Shown one piece after another: positions 1 through 12,663 of a stretch of DNA of 64,000 nucleotides. Source of the stretch: Atopsyche davidsoni. Its lineage: Eukaryota; Arthropoda; Insecta; Trichoptera; Hydrobiosidae. The DNA is taken from positions 2,852,001 to 2,916,000 of the forward strand of contig JAILWY010000021.1 of NCBI GenBank assembly GCA_022113835.1, written 5' to 3'. A program made the position numbers and the translations under genes. The notes under the pieces are model-generated. The model searched no databases. It saw only the letters and a program-made list of their open reading frames with translations, and was not told the origin of the DNA. Position 1 is the first letter of the stretch. Each line of letters starts with the position of its first letter.

Positions 1-3000
1 GTTAGTATGATTCACCCAGTTGTTTAAAAAACGATACGTATGCGGGTCAAAAACATACTGAAGAGCAATCTAGGTATTCTAAAGGACGTTACAAATTTTC
101 TTGTTGCCTCAAAACTTCCTTTTCATCCCTTGAAAACGCTTCAATACATTGTGTCAACATACACAACACAATTTATGTCTTTATTTTGGTTAACTATGTA
201 TTGCATTTTATGGGATAATTATACAGGATTGATTTTGCGTTACAGTTAAGAGCCTGTTCGAGTTCAATATGTAATATGAGCAATATTGAATAATAACAAA
301 ACTATAAAGATAGTAACTGTATAAAAAATAATTGCTTTATCACTTAAGTACTCAAAAGATTTAGCATAGTGCTTTATCCTTTCGAGATACTGTAATGTAT
401 CCATAATGTGCTAAGGGGAAGAGGGTGACAGGGTTTTTTCCCTCGATAAAGCAGTGAGTGGCTGAAAATATGAATTTGCCTCTGAATTCAAAGTCATGTT
501 CATACAATTGCGTGAGGTAAACTACAAAACTCCTTGTGCCATACGAAGAAACTAAAAACTAACATAAACCAAGTAAAAAACAATAACTTAAATATTTTAT
601 TAATATCATTTAAATATTTTTTAAAATTAAATTGTGTATAATAAATTGGACATAGATATAGAAAAAATATTTTCTTATCCCAATAATATTTTGTAACTAA
701 AGATTATATAAAATTTAATTTACATATGAAATACTAAAGATTCGTCAATTAATATGCTGAAAGTAGCGCCTACTATTTTTTGAAAAAAATAATGTAATCC
801 AAATATATTTATAAATAAGATAAAAAGCTTTTAATGTTAATTCTCTATTTGTTAGTTAATAGTAATTTAAATTTCTGCCATGGTCTGTAACAACAAGCCC
901 TCGAGACGACAGGCTGGAAATAGTCATTGCGGGGGTGGTTCCAACCCCCGGCGGTTTTATTAGAATCTGCTGTCGACGCTGCGATTTGTCTCTACCTCCC
1001 TTATGGCTCTACCCACACACCCTAAAATCCCACCCCTTATATGGAGGTAGTTCAGTATAAGCTGAAATCCAAAGACATGTTATCGAGAACCGTATTATAA
1101 TATGTAAAATTAGTTTTTTTTTGAAAATTCAGATATCGATGACTTATTTGTAAAAATGCTTTGTATTAAAAATTTAGTTTTTTTTAAAGTAAATTAGGTT
1201 TTTAGCTTATTTTTTTGTTAATACATTAATAATAAAAACACATTATTAATGCAGGTTTTTACTGTTACCGTACTTGATGCAGTTTACTACTGTGATTTGA
1301 CTTTATACAGAGAGATATAGTACAAGAAGACTTTTGATGTCTGAAAGCCGTGATAGTTATTTATTTATTTTGATGTGTGAGTTTATATTTTGATTGATGG
1401 TTATTTAATCAAATTTCATTGACAAATAATAAATATACAGTTCTGTAGTTATATCATTCTATTTCAAAATATATATTTTTTTTAACAAATGGACATTTTT
1501 AAATATTTTAATTATTGATGTATTTTATTAATGGTTGATTGATTATTAGTTCAAAAAATAGTTTCTTTCAAAGCTGTTAAAATTGTATTTAAATTGGTAA
1601 TTTCATATGCTTGGAGTATTGAACATCCCTTGGGAATCTATACCAACCCCCACGTGTGGATCTGCCAAACCGAGATGTCTCGGCGGACCTCCGAGAAGAG
1701 GAGCTACCTATGTATGGAGGCTCTCGGCTTTACGGTCTAGAGAGATTATGATGGATTGTAAATATAGACACACTTGAATATATGAGAGGACTTGATAAAC
1801 AACTCGGATGTATATAAAAAATATACTCATATTTTTTGTGTTGCGACATTCGGAATATTTTTCCTTGGAGTTTACATTTATGATGCGAAAAATTTTCATT
1901 GTGAAAGAATTGTGTTTTATTTAATTTTGAATGCTGGTATTTTATTATGACATATTATACAGAAAAAATATTAACAAAAAATAAATCTTGATTTGCGGAG
2001 ATAAATAACACCATGGAAATGTTTTTATTAGATAAATAATTGAATTAAAATTTCTTGTTTTAATTTTGACTCTCTCACCAAAAAAAAGTAAACAGCGTTA
2101 TAATTTACGATAAAAATTATTGTGAACAATAAATTTACAATAAATTTATGATTTGTAGATGTTAGTGTTGAATTTCTTGTTTTTTTAATATTTGAACATA
2201 TGAAAACCTTGACTGGGAAAGTTCGAAGTCATATTTTTTCCATTAGCATAATTTTTTACCAGAGCATTTCAACAATGATTCTTAAAATATGCGAGTATAG
2301 TAAGATAGGCCAAATCCCTAGAAAAAACAAGGCTGTGTTACTCGCTGATTCACTGGAAGGGTCGGACGAGTCTGAGCCTTTGGCTTTTTAGTTATGTCTC
2401 CGTTCTGGAAGGCAATCCCCGGTGGATTTCATTAGGTTCGCGGTTGTTTCAGGTGAATTGTATGTTATACTGACATTGATTGTAGCACTATTGAAAATTA
2501 GTATTTGTGTATGATATTAAATTTATATTTTATCATTAAAATTAAATATTTTTGATAAATCTACATTTCCCCCCCTTACAGCTATATTCTATATACAGTT
2601 AAATTTTGAAATACACATATCAAAAATAGTCTGTCTGGAATCGTTATACCTCACCTATTGTTTGGTTAATCTGAATAATTGACATAAAATGATGAAATTA
2701 AGGATAGTGGATTTTCACTAATTTAAATATGAATAAAAAAATGCATTTCTTATACATTAAATTTAAAAAAAAAATAGTAAATTAATAAAAAATACTTTAT
2801 TATTAACTAAAATCTAAAATTCAATTAGCAAAGAATGAAAACTGTAAGGAATTTTACATAAATAGTTTTGTATATTTTCAAACCTTTTACAAATTTGACG
2901 AGGTCAATTTGATTGTATATTTTTATAGGTATTAAGTAAGTATGATTATTAATTTCATATTACTTTTCACAGGTTAGTTTAGATATACTTGAGATATCGA

Positions 3001-3540
3001 ATGTAATTCATTTTTAGTACCATTAACAATGATTAAGCGTTTTTGAACTTAAAAAAAAGAATTTCAAATAACTCAACGCTGAAGTTTCTCGATAACTCAT
3101 CGACTGCTCGCTTTTACATAAGATTTATTTAAACGTCATTGGAGATTTATTTTTGGGCAGATATGTATTGGAAGGAAAAAAATCGTTACTTAAGTTTTCC
3201 CAAATGTGGAACCAACCAATTTCAACGAAACCTGTTAGGGAAGGGAATACATCTTCATCGATTTTGCAGCATAGATTTTAAAGTAGAACCACATTGGTTA
3301 GTTGCACGTTAGAATAAAACCGTTTATTTTGCCTAATCCTAAAAAAAACATTAGTCTATAATTGTTTTCAATTAAAGATTCAGAATCAATAACCAAGATT
3401 AAAAATTTTAGATCAACGTATTTCATGAAAATGACCGCTTTTATTTTATATGATTTTCAATAAAGTATTGCAATCATAATCTAACAAACATATTTTTAAA
3501 TACAAAAGCGAGTATGTGCATATGAATAAAATCAAGTATA
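1..3540. other. Putative intron 2, AT-rich, with three GC-richer islands
   Basis: No exon is recognisable on either strand. Islands of GC-richer unique sequence occur at about 880-1075 (with a GGGGGT...ACCCCC inverted repeat at 931-949), 1620-1735 (nested CCGAGA/TCTCGG inverted repeats and an E-box CACGTG at 1651) and 2340-2455. The 62-70 residue frames in this stretch are low-complexity and lack splice context. Confidence 0.4.
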
Positions 3541-3782
3541 TCTACTATAATAATAGCCATTGTGTGTTTGTATGTATGTTTGTATGTGTGTATGTTTCGT
3601 TTTTCCGTTCTGTATAGAATATCTTAAAAGATACAACGCTGATTTTTTGCACATAAGTTAAGTAAATTTTTCCGCAGCTATGTGCCGAATTTCAAGACGA
3701 TAGGATATTTTCATTCATAAACTTTAAAATATGCTTTAGCGAATTTCAAAATACGTCATTTTATGACGGGCTACATTGCTAG
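3541..3782 (+). mobile_element. Short non-autonomous Helitron-like element
   Basis: Seen: the element begins with TC directly after a host A (3540) and ends with CTAG (3779-3782) directly before a host T (3783). A perfect hairpin, CGTCAT-TTT-ATGACG (3754-3768), lies exactly 10 bases before the CTAG end. A (TGTA/TGTT)n-rich segment follows the left end (3558-3598). Known: Helitrons start with TC, end with CTRR preceded by a short hairpin about 10-12 bases upstream, and insert between A and T without target duplication. All four hallmarks are present. At 242 bases it can encode nothing, so it is non-autonomous. No second copy was noticed in the window. Confidence 0.62.
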
Positions 3783-5756
3783 TAATAATATAATGAGATG
3801 CCAAGATTTGTGGCAAGTGGATAATTTGGAATATAAATTAGTTGTGGTTTGCTGAAAATTATTTACTATCCATAGTTCATGGGTCTAAACAAATTCATAA
3901 ATATAAAATTAACAATAGATAATTTTTGACATCGAAAAATAAACATTTATTAAGTGTGCAACAAGGCTGTTATGACATGTCTCTTTGTTAAAATAAATAA
4001 CTCAGAATATCATCTGGTTCATCCTCAGGTGAGAGTAAGTCAGGCGTAATTTTTGGGATCGTATGACTACCAGAAAAAAAGAAAAGAGGAATGATTCAAC
4101 TCCACCTGGAGCACATTATTATCTATGGTTAGGGTATAAAGTATTACCTTCGGTAGGGAGGATTTTACTGGATGAATTCGCGTAACTTCAGAAATATTCG
4201 CAGAAAAACGAAGTTGACAAAGGGATTTAAAAAAAACTGTACACGAGAGAATAAAACTTGCTTGTTTAAAAATGAACCTTTCTATTTCATTTAATCTCGC
4301 ACTGCTATCGAAAGACAAACTAGATTTTAAAAAATACTCTTATTTTTCATGATTATCCTTTATATTCGAATCTAACTAACTTCAGTATGTTATTATATTT
4401 AACAATGGGTGAATACTTAGATTATTAAATTATTTTAGAATTTTTAAAATGATATTTTAATACAATATATTGTTTTTAGTTTAGGTTTAAAAACACATCG
4501 TACTGCTAGACTAATGAATATAATAATTTGTTTTTGTGATACAAAAATCTGGAAATTTGAGAATCTAAGTGTGTTGTTCTTAAATTTTTTTCCATGCATA
4601 TTTCAACATGAAATTTTATTATTTATCATAAAGAAGTGGAAAACAATAAAAGCGGAAAAAAAATGGTGATTGTGTCTAAGTAATCTGATTATTTTTAATT
4701 TTAAACTTAAAGTGGCAAGGAAAGGCAAACAGAAAAAATATGTTAACACGTATATCCATTGTTTTAATCACATCACTGCACAGTAATCTGTAACAAAAAT
4801 ATGGGAGTCTCACTGAAAGTAATTAATGAATAACGGTTTATTTATTGATTGTTTCTGTATTAGTTCTCGTTGGTTTTTTTTAATTAACAGTTTAATTGAT
4901 TTGCTGCTCGTATATCTCTTGAATCTCTGGGAAAATAAGCCATGGCCAAATTAACTAACTCTCTAGTGGTGAGTCGCTGTGAATCACAATTGCCGTACCA
5001 ATTTTACAGTATTGATATTCGTGGTCACGTTTAGCATTTGATTTCACATTAATAAGCATTATTCACAGTCATGCAGATTAAATTTTGGGTAAACCATTCG
5101 ATGCGTTATGGTGATTAATATTTTTTAAATAATGCAAATATCAACATCGTTATTTATGCGTTGGTATTTTTTTGTGTTAAAAATGCATAAAAATAATAAT
5201 AGATATGGCAGTAGAAAACATTAAATATTATCTGGGTTTAAAAAAAAATATCTAGTTTTTTTCTTGGTGTTCAAAGATATTAAATCAATATTCATGCGGC
5301 ATTACATGTACGCTATTTTTAAGCTTGTAGGAAAAAAAAATCTATGCCAGCTCGACCCCTGAGTTGCCAGTTATCTACATTAACGCTGACTAAGGGTATA
5401 ACTCATCTGACTAGCATATATCAGCTGGGGGAATATCATTTCTATGATGAATTCAATACTATTGATGTTTGAGACGTCTCTATAGCATAGTTACAACCGC
5501 CAGAGTATATGGTTGGGTTAAATAGTCCAGTCACAGAGATTGCAGTGCTCAGATGGACCAAAACTACATTTATTCACAGTGACATTAAAATCGTTAATGC
5601 TGGAACTATCTCTTCTGGAACAGCGAAGAAGATTATATAAATAATTTGAATATTCATTTAGAGAGCACGCACTTGAATGTTTGTATTTGAGTGTATATAA
5701 TTTCTACTCTGATGACATTAAAATAAATAGTGTTTGGCACTGTTGTCAGAATATAA
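3783..5756. other. Intronic AT-rich sequence
   Basis: No exon seen. A mildly GC-richer stretch at about 4925-5060 and another at 5340-5560 (with CAGCTGG near 5424) look like unique noncoding sequence. Confidence 0.4.
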
Positions 5757-6010
5757 TAATGGACAAAAATAATATGGAGAACATGAAATAGCTTGCAGCA
5801 GACGTCGTAAGAGTTTATCAATTATCAAGCCAAAATTAAAACCAGAACAAGATCATGTGCTTAGATTTGACGCTGTTTGTCAAAAACCTCTATCTGGAAA
5901 ACAACAACAGCTTGCAACAGCTACCGCAAGTGTTTATTATTTCAAATATCAAGAAGATAAAAATTAGAAAGAGATCAAGATTAAGTTATGTGTTTAGAAT
6001 TGAAACTGAC
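5757..6010 (+). repeat. Two-copy diverged tandem duplication, period about 119 bases
   Basis: AGCTTGCAGCAG at 5790 and AGCTTGCAACAG at 5909 open two alignable copies. Each continues through GTTTAT..., an AAAATTA-rich middle, an AAGATCA/AAGATTA block and a TTAGA-TTGA-x-CTG end (near 5875 and 6008). The copies are clearly homologous with many substitutions and small indels. The 60-codon frame across copy 2 has no intact counterpart in copy 1, so coding is not supported. Confidence 0.55.
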
Positions 6011-6044
6011 ATGACGAATAAACTATCTCTGAAATAATGACTAA

Positions 6045-6225
6045 TAAATAGGCATGCAGTCGCTGCGTCACCTTGCGTGTCTATGTCACTTGCGTCACTC
6101 GCCGCACATCCCGGCTTTCCGTTTCCGTCGCAGAGTAAGTCACGAGCCCTCAGCTGTTATGCGATTTTATACACGGCACGTGACAATGCCCCGGGATAGC
6201 AGGCTCTGCGGCCTGGGGTGAGTTT
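6045..6225. promoter_or_regulatory. GC-rich island with repeated GCGTCAC motifs
   Basis: GCGTCAC occurs twice (6070 and 6095) within short TTGCGT/TGTCACTTGCGTCACT repeats, followed by CGTCGC and an E-box, CACGTGAC (6178). The island ends in CTGGG|GTGAGT (6216-6225), which would be a good plus-strand 5' splice site. No matching upstream frame or downstream exon was identified, so a regulatory island is the cautious call. Confidence 0.3.
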
Positions 6226-8640
6226 TCAATTATTTGGGGATCTCATAGAAAAAATAGGTCTATAAATATCATTCGTAGTATTTTTTTTTGTATAATGTAG
6301 AATCACCCGAAGACGGTGCTTTGAGAAACAAACTTCTTCAATTTCAGTAACTGAAAGACTAAAAATTCTCTAAATAATTTGCATAAGATATTACCGTAAA
6401 GCGGCTGATGAAATCAAACTCAAAGATCTGACCCTTTTTTGAACTTTCATATAAAATTATTTAAAAATACAAACAGTTCATTTTTGAAATTAATAAAACA
6501 ATGATTTGACAAAATCCCGCGATTGCTTGCTTACATTACAAGATTAATAAATATATTAGTGATTAACAACATTGCAAAGAAACGCAATGAAATTGCGTAG
6601 ATATTTGAAAGTAAATAGACATAATATTTCATTGCTATGGACAATATAATTATGCAAGTAAATTGTTCGGACAGGGTTGCTCGGCCAGTCTTGGCCAGCG
6701 TGGGGTGAGAAAGTAAAATTGTTTCTCAATAGATTAGTCATTTTATCGTTATCGCTTACTGTACAAAACTCATATTCACTAAGAGTTATCAACAATATTG
6801 CAAAGTGACTCAATGAAATAGCGTGCAGATGTAAATTTGAAACTCAACAGACCTGATTTTTCAATTGGTACAAACAATCTAATTGTGTAATTAAATTGGC
6901 TGGAGCGGCCAGCCCCGGCTTCCTCGGCCAGGGCGGCTGGGTGGCCGTCCGAGAGGAACCCGATTAGTTACCTAATTACACAGGTACCTGCTAAACCCCG
7001 CAAGACCCTGAGCTTGATTATTTACCCTGTGTGAGAGTGAATGGATTTATAATTCCGGATTAAAAATGGGATCTTAATTAATGTATGCGGGTAGCTTGTG
7101 TAACTCACCGGTACTGTGTTCATTCAATGGTTTTGTTTTTGCCAAGTTTGTGAACCAAAAGAAAAAAATAATGATTAATTTTTTTTTTGATATTTGGAAA
7201 GGGTGTAATTAAACAATGAAGTGTTTTTTTATACGTGCAATGTTCACATTAAAATGTAAACGTATGAGGCCAACTAAATATATATGTTAATTTTAAGGCA
7301 GCAACATATAGAATAAATACAATATTGCTAACGTTTTATCTTTAGATAAAAGCTGACTTAAATATATAGTAAAAAAAAAAATATTATTTCAAAGAATATG
7401 TGATTCAGTTACATAAAGATTGATTACACTAATAGAAAGTAACAAGTTATCTTACTGGATAAAATAAACAAGCAGAGAATGGGAAGCTTTGTTCAATAGA
7501 AAAATCTGGAAATACAAATAAAAAAGGTAACCTTTTAAAAATAGGCCTCTAAAAGGGGTGAGTGAAAACCGTCAATCTGTCGTGTTGTATTTCCTGCCTC
7601 CCATAACACGTTGGATTTAGGCTCCTCCACCCGAGTTGGATTGACAGACACCAGTGGTATGTAGATGAGCTTATTGTACTACAACTTTTAAAGTGTTTTG
7701 ATTTAATAAATACCTTTCTCCATTAAAAAAACAATTCTATTGAATGAATAAAAAACTTAAGTACTTCATTACACAAATTTTCAAGATTTTTTTCACAGAT
7801 CCGACTACCCGACGAAAAGCCTGCAAAGGCTCGCAAATTTTTTTTTTCAAAAATAAATGCTAGAACTCAATTATTTATTTAAAATTTCGTACGTTCGTAC
7901 TTTATTAAAAAAAAAAATTCGTTTTGATGCAATGAATAGCTTAAATGGGTAGTTTTGTGGAAGAATCGATATTATTTATATACCCCCAGCGTCTTGAACA
8001 CGGAAATATTTACGTTGTTCCGGAGAATTTTTATTGTCGAGACTGTATTTATTATCAATACTGTGTTTTTTTGAATGGAAAAATTATTTAATATGAAAAG
8101 TATCTTTAAATCGATCAACTTAATTATATAATGAACGACTCTTTAGTTTTGAATCATATAATATAAGTAAAAAAATATTATAAGTCAATTTTATTTATAT
8201 TATCTCTTAAAACCGGAATTATATAACTATGGTCCATGGTAATTTTTTAAATTATATATTGAACTCTTCAAAAACAGCGATTAGTTAAAAAATAGTAACC
8301 GCAAAAAAATGTAAGGATGTTTTTAATTTAATTTTCATAAAAAAATTATAAATAGTACAAGTAAAAATGTAAAAAAGTATACGTGTAGGTTATCTTTGTA
8401 AACACTTTTATTTTTTTGTAATTGCTCTCTTTTTCATTGATTGATTGTGAGCATATTTAAAACAGGGGTCAATTTGACCCCAAAAATATTAAGGGCTTAA
8501 ATTTGTATGCTCGATTATCCTTTTTTTTTTATCTTTAAAGCCAATTCCAACTCTCCCATGCAAATGTTTAACCGATAATTCCAGATCCAATAAATCCAAA
8601 GTCTCGAATAATCCTTTGTTAATATGTGTCCGAATAATTG
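6226..8640. other. AT-rich noncoding sequence with a homeodomain-type island at 6890-7030
   Basis: No exon seen. The notable element is an inverted pair of TGTGTAATTA and TAATTACACA (6876-6885 and 6972-6981) bracketing a GC-rich core of about 85 bases. TAATTA is the homeodomain core site. A second island lies at about 7590-7670. Confidence 0.4.
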
Positions 8641-8850
8641 CGATCAATTATTGGGGGTATCTCGGCAGGCCAGGGTGACCCTTAGGTAAGCCGCCTCCAG
8701 CACCGAAAACTGTCTTCCCAATTTGGATGATAAGGACTAATCTCGCTTGCCAAGCGTCCAACGGGATTATCTATGGGGGCAAGGGGCGGCCTTGCATACG
8801 TGGCGTATTGTGTGGTCACCGTCTCACAGAGCTTTGTAAGGTGACCACGC
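8641..8850. promoter_or_regulatory. GC-rich island with a palindromic nuclear-receptor-like end
   Basis: This unique GC-rich block contains GGACTAATCT and GGGATTATC, which resemble Otx/Bicoid K50 homeodomain sites (TAATC). It ends in an inverted repeat, GTGGTCACC (8812-8820) and GGTGACCAC (8840-8848), around a 19-base loop. The arms contain GGTCA half sites of nuclear hormone receptors. No reading frame of note. Enhancer identity is inferred from composition and motifs only. Confidence 0.3.
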
Positions 8851-11800
8851 GATTTTAATTATTATATAGTTGCTTGTCTGTAAGCGAGGATAATGTTTTA
8901 AATCATAGGTGTTTATCGTATCAATTGATTTTCTCAAATCAAAATTTCCAAATTAAAATGCTTTATATATTCCGATACATAACTGTATACAATTAGTATT
9001 GTTTTCGGTTAAATTATTTATTGATTTTTAATCAATCATAGAGGTTGTAAACGTGCATTCATAAACAACAAAAAAAATACTTTCATGTTGAAAATTCCAA
9101 AAGTATCGTAGGTCACTTGCAATATGGCAGTGCCGTAACTCACAGTATCTTGAGTTAGTGGATTCTCTAGAGTCTAGACAACGTGAGAGCTAAGGGGTGC
9201 GGAGAAAATGGATAAGACTTTTCCAGCTTATCTGCATGTGTAGTGGCTTAGTGGCTATATTGAGGATTTCACCGCTGTATTCTTTTAAGAAAAGTTTATA
9301 TAAAATAATGAAACACTAAAATATTTTTAAAACGTTTTTCCAAATATTGCTATATTATGTATAAAAAAAACAAGAATATTTTTTAAATAAATTCAAACAA
9401 CTCGTATCAATAACTAGATTACGAATTTAAAAATATCATAAATACTAAATAATTTTTTTTCAAAATTTCAATTTTGAAACCTAATAAAAAAGTATAACAA
9501 TCAAATTAGAAATACTACACGTTCAGTAGGAATCTAATTATACTTGTATATAATTGGGAAACTAATGCTGTTATATAAACTACATTAGGAGTACAAAACA
9601 AGTTATCTCTATCCAGCTGGCTTTAATAACAAGCCTTCGGACAAAGCCTCAGGGAAATTTTCGATTATTAATTTAATAATGTGTACACTCGAAATTCGTG
9701 GATGTTTTGTATGTGCGAATCATATTTCCGTCTGCTTACAATCTTAGCTTATCTTGCTGTTTGTTTTTTTAATAATACATTAAATAAACGATTTGAAAAC
9801 TGTAAGAGTGAACCAAGCTATTTAAAAATTATTAAAAATATTAAAAACCATGCTCACGCTCATCAAAATAAAATCCATCAGTGGAATATTTTTAGTGTGA
9901 TGTCAAAACAGTGCATCAAGTATCTGGAAAATTTAGAGATAAACGTATCAATGCAAACCGTTTAGGAGTGTATATAATTTTTAAGTGCCAATAATAGCAT
10001 CAGTATAATACATCTGCGCTTACGAAATTTATTAAAAAACCAGGGATAAGAGTGAATTTTTGTCAAAGTCAAAGTTTTAAGTAAATATATCAAGTGGAAA
10101 TGAATTTTAAAATAGTTTTCCTTATTGAAATTTTACCGTTTGAATTGTTTGAAATATCTGCAGAATTGTATTTTATTGAAAATAAAGTAATAAAAACACA
10201 TTTGTTATAATTGTATTGCTTAAAATAATAAAGCATTAATGTAATATTTGCAGAATTTTCATACACTTATTTTACATCAAGTAAGGTAAATGTATTTTAG
10301 AGTATTTAATCAAAATTAATATATTTAGTTAAGTGTTTTTAGTCTTACGTACTGGAGTTATTCCTCAAGCGAACTTAAGTTAACATTAAAGCTTTGGCTC
10401 GATATTCATTCAGCCATATAAGTACAGCCCAGCTCGTTCAAGTTCTTGATACAAATTATCCGCTCTCTTTCAGGCGTCAAAGTCGCTGAAATATTCAGCG
10501 CCGGAAGTTAATGAAATAAGCCTTAGGGTTACAGCGACACCGGAAACGTATCATGCGCTAATACTGCCTTAATTATACGACCCCGTACTTTAAAGCATAG
10601 CTTGCAAGCTGAATTTGCATGAAATGCAGACGAGGGGTTGATAGCTCAGTTTTAAGGGTATTTTATTAAATTTGTGCTGAGTGATTAATTGTGGTTTTCG
10701 TATTCAATAGGAAGACTGAACTAAAGCGTACGCTAATTTTATAATTTTAATACTTAAAATATAACAGTAGTCTTAAAAATCAGTGTTATTTCATAAATAT
10801 ACTATTTTTTTTATTAATAATTTCAGTATATATATATTTTAATTTTGTGATTAAATGCTATTTGAAATGACTAAAAAATTTGCAAGTATAAAATACAATC
10901 CACTCCAATACAATGTTTAATAAATTTTTATTCTTACTGTAAATATAAAAAAAATCTTAAAATATGAACTGACGTGAGAAACGCTTAAAATTTGAATCGT
11001 TAAAATTATAACGTGATTTATAAAAGTAGAAACTTCTCGAGCGCACATAAACTTATTTAAAATATCGTCATGTGTATTTTTCGCAGAGTGCTTATTGAAA
11101 ATATTTGCGAATCAAAAACGCATTTTCCGAGATTTGGAGCGAAACTCTTGCATTTCTTCCTCACAGGGCCGTTGTTTATTGAATTTCCGGTTTCCGCTAC
11201 AGGAAGCAAATGTAAATTTAATTTTCAGGAATAAGAGAGACACGCCTGCGCTGCTCTGTGCCAACACAACAGTCCTCGAGACCCAGCGGGAAAAGAACAT
11301 ACTGATCCATAACACTGTCATTGAAACGAAAAAATATGGGAATTTTCTTTCAAAATAATCATACATGATTATACTCGATAAATTTTGTGATATGCTATAT
11401 TTATTCATAGCAATAGACATTCATAATAATTGTTTTGCAGAAAATTATAACGTTTGTACTTAAAAAAATATTACTAAAATATAAGCAAAAGTATTTTGGT
11501 TTCATCCACGAAAACCAATTCATAAGCCAGAGCTCAGTTTTTTCAAAAATAATTATTAATAAAGGGTTTTTCAATGTAAATATATATTTTTTTTAAATAA
11601 GCATTTTTTGTTGTTGTTTAATTAATATTTACGTGAAATAATTTATTATAAAGAAGTGTTAACGATAAAGGAAGGATTTATTTATGTGGACACGCAAAGT
11701 ATAGAAATGTTGCTTGCAAAATACTTGATTTAAATTATTGCAGCGTTGAAAAGCTTTTTAAAGAAAAATGCAAGGGAGCTTTACACAAATAGCACGCTTG

Positions 11801-12590
11801 TGCATAAAATAAAACAGTGTAAGAATGTACTCAATAACTACAGAGAATTGCTCAATCTCTCAAAGGAACATTCGGAGCCTGTACTAAGCTCAAATGGTAG
11901 AAAATGCAGGGAAGGAAAAATATTCCTCTCTTGCTTCTTTTACTCTCATGCAAATATCCTCTTGTTTATTGGGTACATTATCGGATATTTACAAAACACG
12001 ACAAAAATGCAGCTTCGAAGGTTGCATAGTTTTTTTTGTAGGAATTCATTGTGAGAATGCAAATTTTGAATTTTATATAAACCTCAAATATAAATTCACA
12101 ATTATTTTAAATGCGCTTATTACACTTTGTTTATTTAGTTCACGCCAAAAACAAATAGAAACAAAAAACAAAAGAAAGTATGGTAATCAAGCTGTGTAAG
12201 CCATTAAATTATAATTTAAATGAAATATTATGCTACGAAAGCTCAAGAATCGTTCAAAAAAAAATCTTAAACAAATTGCAACCCAGCAATTACCATGTTC
12301 GCTCGAAAATATTTCCTAAATTTACAACATCAAAAGGAATTAAAATGAAAGGTTTCAATTCCCAACTTATTACAAATGAGCCATTAACGTTTGATTTATC
12401 CCCGATATCCCGAAGGTTCGCTTCCACACAAAAACAAGCCATAAATATGAGCCTTTCAACTCATTGGTATCCTCTTAGCGCTCAAGTGAAAGACCACAAT
12501 TTATTATCACGCGTTTATCATGGCATTAACACGGAGTACATTTTATCGGATATTTGTTATTTCATACTTGTCTCTCGACACAGTGGTGAC
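8851..12590. other. AT-rich intronic sequence
   Basis: No supported gene. Several overlapping frames of 85-141 codons (9681-9965, 11095-11420, 11746-12605) are rich in Lys, Asn, Ile and Phe as expected from AT-rich noncoding DNA. They have no recognisable domain, and some overlap each other on both strands. A GC-richer unique island lies at about 10380-10570, and smaller ones at 9160-9240 and 11230-11290. Confidence 0.4.
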
Positions 12591-12663
12591 TGTTTTGTGG
12601 TCTAATGGTTAGCATAACTGCTTAGTTTGCTTAAGGACGTAGCCTGGGTTTGAATTGCAAAAT
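12591..12663 (+). pseudogene. Degenerate tRNA-like sequence (tRNA relic or SINE head)
   Basis: Seen: an A box TGGTCTAATGG starts exactly at tRNA position 8, and a B-box-like GGTTTGAATTG lies near 12648. The spacing gives a 73-base body, the normal tRNA length. The outer ends TGTTTTG and CAAAATC can form five acceptor-stem pairs. The anticodon stem does not form and the T stem is broken, so it is not functional. An A-rich stretch (12671-12686) follows, which suggests a retroposed copy. The A-box wording is closest to Glu/His-type tRNAs, but no identity is assigned. Confidence 0.4.

Noticed and set aside
11095..12605. Several overlapping 87-141 codon frames
   Set aside because: They overlap one another, are rich in Lys, Asn, Ile and Phe, and have no domain or splice signals; expected from AT-rich noncoding DNA.
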